Below, piece by piece: positions 16,356 to 24,978 of a DNA stretch of 64,000 nt (the first letter of the stretch is position 1; each line of letters starts with the position of its first letter). The notes under the pieces are model-generated. The model saw only the letters and a list, made by a program, of their open reading frames with translations. It did no database searches and was not told the origin of the DNA. Location: NCBI GenBank assembly GCA_029570205.1, contig JAKQSI010000048.1:1-64000 (forward strand), in the 5' to 3' direction. The position numbers and the translations under genes are program-made. This DNA is from Candidatus Omnitrophota bacterium (GTDB lineage Bacteria > Hinthialibacterota > Hinthialibacteria > Hinthialibacterales > JAKPRU01).

Positions 16356-17260
16356 CCACGGTGAAAGATCGCGAATCCGGTCGATTCCTGCTGTTGCTGG
16401 TGTTGGTCAACCTGTTATGGGGATCGACATTCGCCACGAATAAGTACCTGCTTTCAGGAAACATCGGGCCGGGGTCCCTCGCCTTTATCCGAATGCTTAT
16501 CGCGGGGTTGTCGGTTCTGCCGTTTGTGTTGTGGTTTCGGATTCCGTTTCCCAGGGGACGGGATTTTTGGGATGCCTGTATACTGGGCTTTCTGGCGAAC
16601 GGCCTGGCGATTCCCATCGAGTATATCGGGACACAACGGACCACCGCCTCGAATGTCGCTGTGTTGATCGCAACGGAGGCCGCGCAGTGCATGATCCTGG
16701 GGGCGATTTTTTATCGGGAGCGGATCACGCAGCGGAAGATTCTCGGATTTGTTTTTTGTCTGCTGGGCGCCTGTATCGTATTGTGGAAAGACCTGATTCG
16801 AGTCTCCCTGCTGTCCGGCGGGACGTTCAAGGGGGATATTCTGATCCTTCTGGCGGCGTTCTTTTATGCCCTGTACACCGTGCGGGCGAAATCTATCACC
16901 GTGCGGTGTCCGCCTTTGACCCTGTTTGTGACGGTGGCCCTGGCCTCTTGTGTTCCGCTCCTGTTCTGGTCGGGAAGAGAGCTGGTTGAGTCGCCCCCCT
17001 GGACCTACTCGCTGGGGACCTGGCTGGGGATTCTTTACCTGGCCATCCCCTGCCTGTCGATCCCGATGGTTTTGTGGTACATCCTGTTGCGGTATGTCTC
17101 CGCCGGGGCTGCCGGATGCAGTATTTTCCTTCAGACACTGTTCGGTGTGTTCTTCGCCGCTCTTTTTCTGGGGGAACGTCCGGGGTTGCCGTTGTTTCTT
17201 GCAGCAGGCATGATCCTGGTCGGACTGTACCTGGCCCTCGTGGCGGACCGGTCTGCCTGA
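16352..17260 (+). CDS. EamA/DMT-family transporter
   Basis: A 302-residue inner-membrane protein with ten hydrophobic segments in two five-helix EamA repeats. The first repeat begins LVNLLWGSTFATNKYLL. The second starts near residue 150 with GDILILLAAFFYALYTVRAKS, written here in part (GDILILLAAFFYALY). The end, ERPGLPLFLAAGMILVGLYL, is typical. Members export or import small metabolites such as amino acids; specificity cannot be read. It overlaps the HAD gene by ATGA and is followed after 27 bases by the large membrane protein, so these probably form one operon. Confidence 0.85.
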   Translation: MTTVKDRESGRFLLLLVLVNLLWGSTFATNKYLLSGNIGPGSLAFIRMLIAGLSVLPFVLWFRIPFPRGRDFWDACILGFLANGLAIPIEYIGTQRTTASNVAVLIATEAAQCMILGAIFYRERITQRKILGFVFCLLGACIVLWKDLIRVSLLSGGTFKGDILILLAAFFYALYTVRAKSITVRCPPLTLFVTVALASCVPLLFWSGRELVESPPWTYSLGTWLGILYLAIPCLSIPMVLWYILLRYVSAGAAGCSIFLQTLFGVFFAALFLGERPGLPLFLAAGMILVGLYLALVADRSA

Positions 17261-17287
17261 TTCGATGCCGATTCCGGGAGAGGCCGC

Positions 17288-20158
17288 ATGAGTGATACTC
17301 CGGAAGGTGGAAATTCGCAATCATCCTCGCCGAAAACTGCCGGGGAATCAACCCGGTGGGTTCGCGTGGGGTTGCGGTTTGCGCTGCTGCTTTTCTTCCA
17401 AGTCGTCTTCTCCAAATTGTCCTATTACAATGAAAACCTCTGGGGATTCGATTCGACCGTCTATGAGTACCTGAATCGGGCGGTTCTGGCAGTTCTCTTC
17501 ATCTTGATCGCCATGGAAGGTCTTCGCCTCATTGTGAGGCGTTGGCCCGAGTTTCCGTCTGCCCGGGTGTTGGACACAAGTATTCTCGTTCTTTTTCTTG
17601 CTTACATTGTCTACGTGTTTTGGGATGCCATCACCGGCGGGTTGCTTTCATCGGTCGATCATATTCTTCATTTTGCTCGCTGTGTGCTTACCGAGCGTGA
17701 CCTGATTCCCCACGGGCGACTTGCGGGCTGGAGTTCCGCTATTGGAGCGGGGATTCCACTGAATGAACTGTATCCTGCCGGGGAAAGCCTGCTGTATTGC
17801 CTGTTGCGTCTCGTGACACTGGGATTTTTCAGTGAGGAACGCTCTTACAATCTCCTGACAGTGATGATGTACCTGGGGTTTGCATGGTGTTTCTATCGTG
17901 TGGCACGATCTGAAAGCGGGATTGCAGGCGCGTTTTTTGTGCTGTTGTTCCTTGCTTTAGACTGCCTCGACCGCCAGGGACAAGTCGATTTTGGGATGGT
18001 TCAGTTTCATTATGTCGGGATGGGGGCCATCGCGTTGGGTGTGGCGTTGGCGTTCCTGGCCATGCAATACTTTGCGGCGCTGGTGGAGGGGGATACGACG
18101 AAATGGACGTGGATCGTATTGGTCCTGGCGAGTTGCGGGGCGATTCTTTTGCATCCGTTTTGCCTTGCTTTGCTTGTGGGATGGATTTTGGTCGCCTTGG
18201 CGGTTTTCTATATCTTTGGGGTAGATCACGAAGAGTCGGGGCATGGTTTACCTCGCGCTATCGGGTGGGCCGCGCTGGGATTTGCGTTGGCGTTCTGGTG
18301 GTGGGGACCGTTCTCTCTCAGTAAGCAGTGGATTACCGCGTACGGATTCTGGGGTGTTGCCAATATCGAATTGGGGCGGGAGATCCTGGAGGGGTCGTTG
18401 TTTGCCTCGTCTTTCCCATTCTTGAATGTATTGGCCGTGGTCGGAATTATCTGGGGACTGTTTCAACGAAAGCTGTTTATTCGGTCGTTTGCCCTGTTTG
18501 CCGTTGCGGATCTGCTGATGTGTTCGGAATTCCTTCGGTCAGCCGTACAGAGACCGGATTGGAACAGTTTTCTTCATCACATGCAGGTGATTCGTCTCTT
18601 GTTTGTGGCGAAGCTGGCGGGATTTATCCTGGCAAGTGATCTGTTGGGGAAGACATTCGGACCGGCAATTGTGCAGAGATATGCTTCCTGTGTGCAGTGG
18701 ATGCGCCGGGAAGAAGAACCGACGTCGTGTCCGATTTGGCTGGATCTGGCGCGAGATACGTTGACACTTACTCTGTGTGTGTTGCTGGCGCTCCCGCTTG
18801 TCATCTCCGCCACAAGTATCCTGAACTCGGTATACCGATGGGGAACGCTGCCCCAGAAAGAACGATTCGACAACGTACCGGATGAACCGCCGCACTGGAA
18901 TGACTACCGGGCAGCCCTGGCCTATATCCTTAAGAAAGAAAACGCTCTACCGGATCGTGGAACGTTTGCCTGCTCGCTGGTTCCATTTCGGATCTATGTT
19001 ACAGACCCCTGGCGGATGAGTTCGCTGGTCTGTTATTCGCCCTGTGGAGTTGTCGGCTCGTACTATATGCCCACCGTTCTTCTCAACAGCAGGCCGTACC
19101 AAATCAACGAGGATCTGTTGCAACTGGCCAATATCAAGTATCTGTTCGTTCAACCAGGCCCGGAGGCGGGGGATATTCGGAAACTGGCGGATACAGTTCT
19201 TCTGAAGAAGTTTGGAATTATTGAGGTGTACGAATGGGAAAAGTGGAACAGCGAGAGTTGGCGTCTTGATGGAGAAGGGACGGTATCCATTCTTGACGAC
19301 AGGCCCCACCATCTGCGCCTGGGTATCAGCGGAACAAACGGGGAAACCACGCTGTGGATCGGTATCTCTCGCTACCGCAAATGGAAAGTGTTTCTGGACG
19401 GAGAACCGGTTTCGCTTGTTGATGCCGAGACCTCGCCGGACCATCCCGAACTTGGCAAATTCATCGGTGTGCGCATACACGATGGGACCCTGGATATCCG
19501 GTACCGGAAAGAATGGATCGATTGGGCAGGACAGATCGTCAGTACCCTGGCGTTTCTCCTGTTTTTGTTTTTCATCTTTGATTGTGTCAGTGGAAAGAGG
19601 CTGTGGGAGAATTGGCTTGATTCGCCGGCCGTTCACACCATACGCGACCGGATCGGATGTTGCGCCCGGAGATCCGCAATCTTTTTCTGCGCCGTGTTTG
19701 CCGCGACCATCCTTGCTGTGCTCGGATACCTTCTGTTCCGTCCGATGTCTCCCCGGCCGGAATATGCGGTATTTTTGGGGGTATGGTATGACATGGTGGG
19801 CGAGAAAGACTGGACGCCGGACGGGAAGAAAGACCTGGAATGGGTAATCTATTTGAGACCCTGGCAGAATGTGGAACTGGAATCCGTCACTATCCGCAGA
19901 CAGGATACGGAGACGAACGACCCCGCAAGTGTGGTTTGGACCACGAAAAGCGGCCGGAAGAATAAGATAGCGGTGTTTGATGACTTGGGGCGTCGGATGG
20001 ACACGTATGGGGCGGATCTGAATTTCCGGTTTCGCCGGAGCCGGCGGCTTTTTCTTTATGCCCACAATATCTTTCCGGGTCAGCCGCCGAAGGAATTCCG
20101 GGCTTGCCTGGAGCTTCATTTTTCCAATGGCGCCGTTGAGCGGTTTTACGCTCCATAG
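17288..20158 (+). CDS. Large GT-C-like integral membrane protein
   Basis: A 956-residue protein with about 12 membrane segments in residues 27-520 and further ones near 755 and 800. The first long loop contains DHILHFARCVLTERDLIPHG (about 128-147) and GRLAGWSSAIGAGIPLNELY. These resemble the integral-membrane family annotated as 6-pyruvoyl-tetrahydropterin synthase-related and YfhO-type GT-C proteins. A periplasmic region (about 530-750) carries NIKYLFVQPG and a beta-rich WRLDGEGTVSI segment typical of their C-terminal domains. The last 150 residues are a separate soluble domain. It probably transfers a lipid-linked sugar. Spacing to both neighbours is under 35 bases, consistent with an operon. 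Confidence 0.65.
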   Translation: MSDTPEGGNSQSSSPKTAGESTRWVRVGLRFALLLFFQVVFSKLSYYNENLWGFDSTVYEYLNRAVLAVLFILIAMEGLRLIVRRWPEFPSARVLDTSILVLFLAYIVYVFWDAITGGLLSSVDHILHFARCVLTERDLIPHGRLAGWSSAIGAGIPLNELYPAGESLLYCLLRLVTLGFFSEERSYNLLTVMMYLGFAWCFYRVARSESGIAGAFFVLLFLALDCLDRQGQVDFGMVQFHYVGMGAIALGVALAFLAMQYFAALVEGDTTKWTWIVLVLASCGAILLHPFCLALLVGWILVALAVFYIFGVDHEESGHGLPRAIGWAALGFALAFWWWGPFSLSKQWITAYGFWGVANIELGREILEGSLFASSFPFLNVLAVVGIIWGLFQRKLFIRSFALFAVADLLMCSEFLRSAVQRPDWNSFLHHMQVIRLLFVAKLAGFILASDLLGKTFGPAIVQRYASCVQWMRREEEPTSCPIWLDLARDTLTLTLCVLLALPLVISATSILNSVYRWGTLPQKERFDNVPDEPPHWNDYRAALAYILKKENALPDRGTFACSLVPFRIYVTDPWRMSSLVCYSPCGVVGSYYMPTVLLNSRPYQINEDLLQLANIKYLFVQPGPEAGDIRKLADTVLLKKFGIIEVYEWEKWNSESWRLDGEGTVSILDDRPHHLRLGISGTNGETTLWIGISRYRKWKVFLDGEPVSLVDAETSPDHPELGKFIGVRIHDGTLDIRYRKEWIDWAGQIVSTLAFLLFLFFIFDCVSGKRLWENWLDSPAVHTIRDRIGCCARRSAIFFCAVFAATILAVLGYLLFRPMSPRPEYAVFLGVWYDMVGEKDWTPDGKKDLEWVIYLRPWQNVELESVTIRRQDTETNDPASVVWTTKSGRKNKIAVFDDLGRRMDTYGADLNFRFRRSRRLFLYAHNIFPGQPPKEFRACLELHFSNGAVERFYAP

Positions 20159-20189
20159 TATTTGTTAGCGAACGGGAGAATGGATACCG

Positions 20190-20924
20190 ATGGAACATTT
20201 GAGAATTGTTGATGGATGTGCGATGTACGGCCCGGACCCATCGGGGCGATCCGGCGGGACGCTGGAGGACCTTCAGCGGATCATGGATCGTCACTGTGTG
20301 GAGATCGCCTGCGTTCACTTTCAGCAGGCTGCGCGGATGGACCCGCGCAGGGGCAATGACGAGGTTTTGGAGCAAATCCGAGACAATCCACGGTTTCGGC
20401 CCGTGGCGGCTCTCGATCCTCGTCATATTGAGAGCGGCGCATCCGAGGTGGACCGATGCGCCAAAGCCGGGGTTCGGCTGTTCCGCCTGTTTCCCGAATT
20501 GCACGGATATCCCTGGGGCAGTATGGCATTGATGGAGGTTTGGGAAACCCTGGCACGGAGCAACGTGGCGCTGATTGTTCCGCAAGGCGGCGCCGGATTC
20601 CTGAGTGAATTCCTTGCGGCCACACGCGATTATCCCTTCGCGAAACTTCTGATCGGTTGCCAATACTGGATCTATACGGAGTACCTGGCCGGTCTTCGAC
20701 GGTATCCCGAAACCTTCCTGATGGCAGTCGCGGCGAATTACGCGGGATTCTATGAAACCCTGGTTGAGGAAGTCGGAGCGCATCGGTTGTGTTTCGGCAC
20801 CAATGCGCCGATGTACTATGTGGGGGCAAGTCTCATGGTGCTGCAACACGCGCAGATTTCCGAACAGGATCGTGCGCAGATTCTGGGCGGTACACTGCTG
20901 CGCCTGCTGGGAGAAAACTTATGA
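20190..20924 (+). CDS. Amidohydrolase-like TIM-barrel protein lacking the HxH site
   Basis: A 244-residue protein aligning by layout with its downstream neighbour, an Amidohydro_2-type TIM barrel. The shared pattern includes IVDGCAMYG at the N-terminus where the neighbour has IDVHAHYG. The later strands are RLFRLFPELHGYPWG, LIVPQGG and LCFGTNAPMYY, where metal-dependent members have FGTD. The HxH metal ligands and the terminal Asp are therefore missing (GCAMYG, FGTN). It is likely a catalytically inactive or metal-free partner of the next gene. The pair overlaps by ATGA. The ATG lies 31 bases after the preceding membrane-protein gene. Confidence 0.65.
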   Translation: MEHLRIVDGCAMYGPDPSGRSGGTLEDLQRIMDRHCVEIACVHFQQAARMDPRRGNDEVLEQIRDNPRFRPVAALDPRHIESGASEVDRCAKAGVRLFRLFPELHGYPWGSMALMEVWETLARSNVALIVPQGGAGFLSEFLAATRDYPFAKLLIGCQYWIYTEYLAGLRRYPETFLMAVAANYAGFYETLVEEVGAHRLCFGTNAPMYYVGASLMVLQHAQISEQDRAQILGGTLLRLLGENL

Positions 20925-21658
20925 CTCTGCGACGAATCGACGTCCATGCCCATTATGGTCATTGGCCGTTTGCTTCAACCGACCACAGTTTTCCTGCGCT
21001 GCTGGCAATGGTACACGAAGCTGGGATCGACCAGTGCTGGCTGTCATCCGCGAAAGCGATTACGGCCGATTTGGTTGAAGGCAACCGTGAATTATTCGAA
21101 AGGATTGAGTCACATCCCGAACTGGCAGGCCAGGTGGTTATCAATCCGCATTTTGTCCGCGAGTCCATTGAAGAGATTAACAAATATGTGAATCATCCGC
21201 AGTTTGTCGGATTGAAGACTCATCCGACGTACTGTGCAGAGAGTTGCGACAGTCGTGGGTATCGCGAGATATTCGATGCCTATTCGCGAATATCCGACAA
21301 GCCCATCCTGGTGCACTGTTTTCTGTTGGGGGAAGCGCAGGCATTGATTCGCATGGCGGCGGATTTCCTGTCGTTGCCGTTTATTATGGCGCATCTCGGG
21401 GGGGCGGAATGGAAAGCGGCGGTCGAGAGTGCGGCGGATATCAGCAATATCTATTTCGAACCGGCGTGCAGTTTGCCGTTGGCCGACAAGATTGCGTATG
21501 CGGTGCGATGCGCCGGACCGGAACGTTTCCTGTTCGGAACCGATCTCACGTTACTTGATCCGTGGTTCAGTATCGGGATGGTTGAGTCCTCCCAAATCAA
21601 CGAGGAAACGAAACACTTGATTTACTCCGGGAATGCTCTGCGATTGTTGGGTCACTGA
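20921..21658 (+). CDS. Amidohydrolase-family metal-dependent hydrolase
   Basis: A 245-residue TIM-barrel protein of the amidohydrolase 2 type. The metal site begins with IDVHAHYG (His9, His11). Then come VGLKTHPTY near 95, ILVHCF near 127, IMAHLGG near 153 and the terminal FGTDLTLL near 206. All elements expected for a metal-dependent hydrolase or decarboxylase are present; the substrate is unknown. The ATG overlaps the stop of the degenerate paralogue by four bases, so both are made from one message and may form a heterodimer (inference). The frame is open 44 codons further upstream but that part is antisense-free read-through of the neighbour. Confidence 0.8.
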   Translation: MTLRRIDVHAHYGHWPFASTDHSFPALLAMVHEAGIDQCWLSSAKAITADLVEGNRELFERIESHPELAGQVVINPHFVRESIEEINKYVNHPQFVGLKTHPTYCAESCDSRGYREIFDAYSRISDKPILVHCFLLGEAQALIRMAADFLSLPFIMAHLGGAEWKAAVESAADISNIYFEPACSLPLADKIAYAVRCAGPERFLFGTDLTLLDPWFSIGMVESSQINEETKHLIYSGNALRLLGH

Positions 21659-21686
21659 CGTTGTGTTGACAGTTGAGGGTGAACGG

Positions 21687-22496
21687 TCATTCGGTGGGGA
21701 GCTTTTCGCGAACGACGGAACCCGGAGGAGAGATTTCCGAAAGGACCTTTTCGAGGAATCCGGGGAAAATCGGCAACGGTCTCAGCAGATCCGTTCGGAC
21801 AAACAGGGCATAACGACTGGGGGCCTCAAAACGGCTGATGACCCGCAATTCAGGGATGGCCTTGTCGAGACCGTAATCCCGCAGAACCTTCTCCGCCTCC
21901 CCTTCCGGCAGCCCGGCGGCATCAATGGTTCCGGCGAAAAGATGATGAACCACTTCCCGCGCGCTTCCCAGCGCCCGAACCGGGGTCTCCTCCGGTCCCA
22001 GACCGGCGCTGCGCAATAGCCCGTTTTGCGCCCCTCCGCCCAGGGGAAACGCCAAGTCGATTACCCCGACGATTTTGCCTTTCAAATCCGCCATGCTCTT
22101 GATGCCTGTCTGCCTGGTTGTAAGCAGGGTCGCCCCGTTTACCGCCGGGATTACCGGATCGGTCCAGGTGAGAAAAGGAACGTAGTTTGTGCCGATTGTT
22201 GCCAGGAGGAATTGATATTCCCCGATAACCACATCCGGCTTTCGTAGAGCGACCTGTCCGGCGACCTGCGACCAGGGCATGGAGGTTTCATCCGACCAAT
22301 GGATCCTCGCCGCGCGGTCCAAAGCCGTCGTATTCCACACCTGGATGACCTTGTGCCGATCGGGGGGAAAAACATCCGGGGTGGCACACGGCGGCACAGG
22401 AGCCACAAAAATCCGAAAAATGCGGGGAGGTTCCTGCGCCCGGGCGGTCAGGGACAAGAAAACAAAAATAATGATCCCTTTCTGAACAACGTTCAT
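21687..22496 (-). CDS. PhnD-like periplasmic substrate-binding protein
   Basis: A 269-residue exported protein with an N-terminal signal peptide (about 1-20, KGIIIFVFLSLTARA). The mature part has the class II periplasmic-binding fold: KPDVVIGEYQFLL, ATLLTTRQTGIKSMADLKGK (domain hinge motif common to PhnD/TauA-type proteins), DLAFPLGGG and AGTIDAAGLPEGEAEKVLRD. No permease or ATPase gene is nearby, so it is an orphan binding protein or part of a signalling system. It lies 33 bases downstream of recG on the same strand. Ligand unknown; phosphonate-type anions are only the family's usual ligands. Confidence 0.7.
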   Translation of the reverse strand: MNVVQKGIIIFVFLSLTARAQEPPRIFRIFVAPVPPCATPDVFPPDRHKVIQVWNTTALDRAARIHWSDETSMPWSQVAGQVALRKPDVVIGEYQFLLATIGTNYVPFLTWTDPVIPAVNGATLLTTRQTGIKSMADLKGKIVGVIDLAFPLGGGAQNGLLRSAGLGPEETPVRALGSAREVVHHLFAGTIDAAGLPEGEAEKVLRDYGLDKAIPELRVISRFEAPSRYALFVRTDLLRPLPIFPGFLEKVLSEISPPGSVVREKLPTE

Positions 22497-22529
22497 CGGA
22501 CTTTTCTTTTGTTGTGTGGCATAGGTACT

Positions 22530-24893
22530 TTACCGCATTTTGTCATTTCGACCGAAGTCAGTAGGGGCACGTTGCAACGTGCCCCTGCTTCCACACACCG
22601 GCCTCTCTTTGCTGTTCAGATTCTGCCATACGGCAAACGGGCAATGTGGCGGCTGGTGAAGATCCGGGTCTGCCTGATACAAATCCGCCACGGCGATCTG
22701 GGCATTTTTCAACCATTCGGTATCCCGAACGGGGTCTGCCACCCGAAATGTCCAGAGGCCGCTCTGACGGATTCCGAATAATTCCCCCGGACCACGCAAA
22801 CGCAAATCCTGCTCCGCAAGGTAAAACCCATCCCGCGACTGTTCCAGCACTTCCAGTCTCTGTTTGGCAAACGTGCTGATGTTCGATTTTGTTACCAGGA
22901 CGCAATAGGATTTTTCCGTTCCTCGTCCTACTCTTCCCCGCAACTGATGCAGTTGGGCCAGGCCGAAACGGTCTGCTCCCAGCACAACCATGACGGTCGC
23001 CCGTGGGAGATCCACACCGACCTCTACCACGGTTGTCGCAACAACAAGGTCCAAATCTCCCTCGGCGAGCGCACGCATAACCTCGTTTCGCTCGTCGGCC
23101 TTGAACCGCCCATGCAGAAGCGCAATCCGCCGGTGGGAGAACTCCGACTGCGATAGAGTCTGATAGAACTCTTCCGCCGAGGGATATGCGCCGATCTCAT
23201 CTCCGGGATCGATTACCGGACAGACCACATAAGCCTGTTGGCCAAGGGCCAGTTTTTTATCGACAAATTCCCAGACCTTATCGATCTTGTCCCAGGTAGT
23301 CCAGCGGGTTCTGACAGGGGGTCTTCCGGCCGGCAGTTCGTGGATCTCGGAAATATCCATATCGCCGTACCATGTCAGGGCCAGCGTTCGCGGGATGGGG
23401 GTTGCGGACATCAGAAGCAGATCGGGCCGGGTTCCCTTTTCCACCAGCCTGGATCGTTGCGCAACACCGAACTTGTGCTGCTCGTCGATGACCACCAGTC
23501 CAAGGCGATCGAACTCGATTCGCTCTTCAAAAAGCGCATGGGTTCCGATGACAATATTCAGAGACCCTGCTTCCAGCGCCTGAAGGATCGGTTTCCGTGC
23601 CCGCTCGGTCATTCCGCCGCGCAAGGAAGCCACACTCAGTTCGGGGATGTTTTTCTTGAGTCGCAGGAAGGTGTTGAGATGCTGCTCGGCCAGGATTTCC
23701 GTGGGGACCATCATGGCCGCCTGATATCCGCCGGCAGCAGCCAGGATCAACGCGTAGAATGCCACGACGGTTTTTCCCGATCCGACCTCCCCCTGCAATA
23801 TCCGGTTCATCGGAGTGGGATTGAGCATGTCCTGCTGGATTTCCCGCACGGCGCGCACCTGATCGCCGGTCAGCTGAAACGGCAGAGCCTCCACGTAACG
23901 CGCCGGCCATGTTGCCGGGATTCTCTCGGAAGTCGCCACCCTACTCCCTCCGGGAGAGGAAGAATCCGGCCCGCTCTCCGATGCTAATGGATCGGGAACC
24001 GGCGGAGCGTGTTGCACCCCCTGCGCAGACCGGATGGCAGATCGACTTTGGGCGAGCCGCCATCGCAGCTGAAAGAATTCCTCGAAAATCAGACGATGGC
24101 GGGCAGCGATCCATGCGCCCGTGGAGGGCGCTCGAAACGCATCCGCATCTTCCTCCGGCAACTGCTCAAACAGGTCGGGGTCGTTTCCTGCTGCATTGAT
24201 GGTCGGTACGCCATCCGCAGGTTCCGGCTGGTGAATAACTCGCAGGGCTTCTCCTAATGTCGGCAGGGAATACCGAGCCAGAATGTCCAACGGGAGAAAT
24301 TCCAGCGCTGGAGGAACATATTTCTCCAGCGCCGAGCCGATCATGGCCCGGAGGTGTTTTTGTTTCAGACCTTCGGTAAGCGGGTAAAGCGGAAGAATCC
24401 TGCCCTCGGTGTCCTCCTCATCGGATTCATCCACCCATTCGATCTCAGGGGAGGTCATTTTCAAGGTGAAGTTCCGGTCGTCGAGTTTTCCGAAAAGGCG
24501 GAGACGTGCCCCCGGACGAAGTTTGTCTTTGAGATAGGCCTGGTTGAACCACACGGCCGCCACAGAGGTCCCGCCCGTATCAATCACCGCCTCTACGATA
24601 TTACGCACTCGGCTGTGGGGACGGGCGCGGCGGGCGTAAACGGAATTGACTGTGCCCTGAATAGTCACGGACTTTCCGGGTGTCACGGCCGCGAGAGACC
24701 CGACCACACGCCGGTCTACGTATGCTCGCGGCAGATGCCACAGCAGGTCATAGAGGGTTTCAATCCCCAGTCGGGCCAGAATGGAAGCACGCCGGGGACC
24801 GACCCCCTTTACATACTGCACAGATGCCAAAAGAGGCTCCAGAAGTTTGCGAGCCTCCATATCCGACACCGAGTCAGCCATTCCTCGAACCAT
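22530..24893 (-). CDS. recG: ATP-dependent DNA helicase RecG
   Basis: A 787-residue helicase that remodels stalled replication forks and branched recombination intermediates. The wedge/OB domain lies in about 30-270 (VKGVGPRRASILARLGIETL at about 29). Helicase motif I is GEVGSGKT near 370, motif II is DEQHKFG near 466, the late motifs include VVEVGVDLP and QLRGRVGRG, and the C-terminal LRGPGELFGIRQSG is the RecG signature. Starts at 24893, 24881 and later are possible; a GGAGG fits the second best. The last 20 or so residues (GTLQRAPTDFGRNDKMR) are read from dispersed repeat DNA and are not part of the family. Confidence 0.95.
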   Translation of the reverse strand: MVRGMADSVSDMEARKLLEPLLASVQYVKGVGPRRASILARLGIETLYDLLWHLPRAYVDRRVVGSLAAVTPGKSVTIQGTVNSVYARRARPHSRVRNIVEAVIDTGGTSVAAVWFNQAYLKDKLRPGARLRLFGKLDDRNFTLKMTSPEIEWVDESDEEDTEGRILPLYPLTEGLKQKHLRAMIGSALEKYVPPALEFLPLDILARYSLPTLGEALRVIHQPEPADGVPTINAAGNDPDLFEQLPEEDADAFRAPSTGAWIAARHRLIFEEFFQLRWRLAQSRSAIRSAQGVQHAPPVPDPLASESGPDSSSPGGSRVATSERIPATWPARYVEALPFQLTGDQVRAVREIQQDMLNPTPMNRILQGEVGSGKTVVAFYALILAAAGGYQAAMMVPTEILAEQHLNTFLRLKKNIPELSVASLRGGMTERARKPILQALEAGSLNIVIGTHALFEERIEFDRLGLVVIDEQHKFGVAQRSRLVEKGTRPDLLLMSATPIPRTLALTWYGDMDISEIHELPAGRPPVRTRWTTWDKIDKVWEFVDKKLALGQQAYVVCPVIDPGDEIGAYPSAEEFYQTLSQSEFSHRRIALLHGRFKADERNEVMRALAEGDLDLVVATTVVEVGVDLPRATVMVVLGADRFGLAQLHQLRGRVGRGTEKSYCVLVTKSNISTFAKQRLEVLEQSRDGFYLAEQDLRLRGPGELFGIRQSGLWTFRVADPVRDTEWLKNAQIAVADLYQADPDLHQPPHCPFAVWQNLNSKERPVCGSRGTLQRAPTDFGRNDKMR
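22563..22586. repeat. Perfect 24-base palindrome inside the end of recG
   Basis: The half-site AGGGGCACGTTG is followed immediately by its exact complement. It is preceded by TCATTTCGACCGAAG, itself a motif common between genes. It lies within the last codons of recG (minus strand) and supplies its tail. Confidence 0.9.
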
Positions 24894-24978
24894 CCTCCGG
24901 AATCAGGACCATTGTATGGGCGATCGGCTCATAAGGGGATGGGGAGATATCCGCTCTCAACAAATCCGGCCCCGCGAA

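Noticed and set aside
18947-20119. 390-codon minus-strand frame
   Set aside because: Antisense to the large GT-C-like gene, whose membrane segments and motifs are clear.
23238-23987. 249-codon plus-strand frame
   Set aside because: Antisense to the helicase core of recG.
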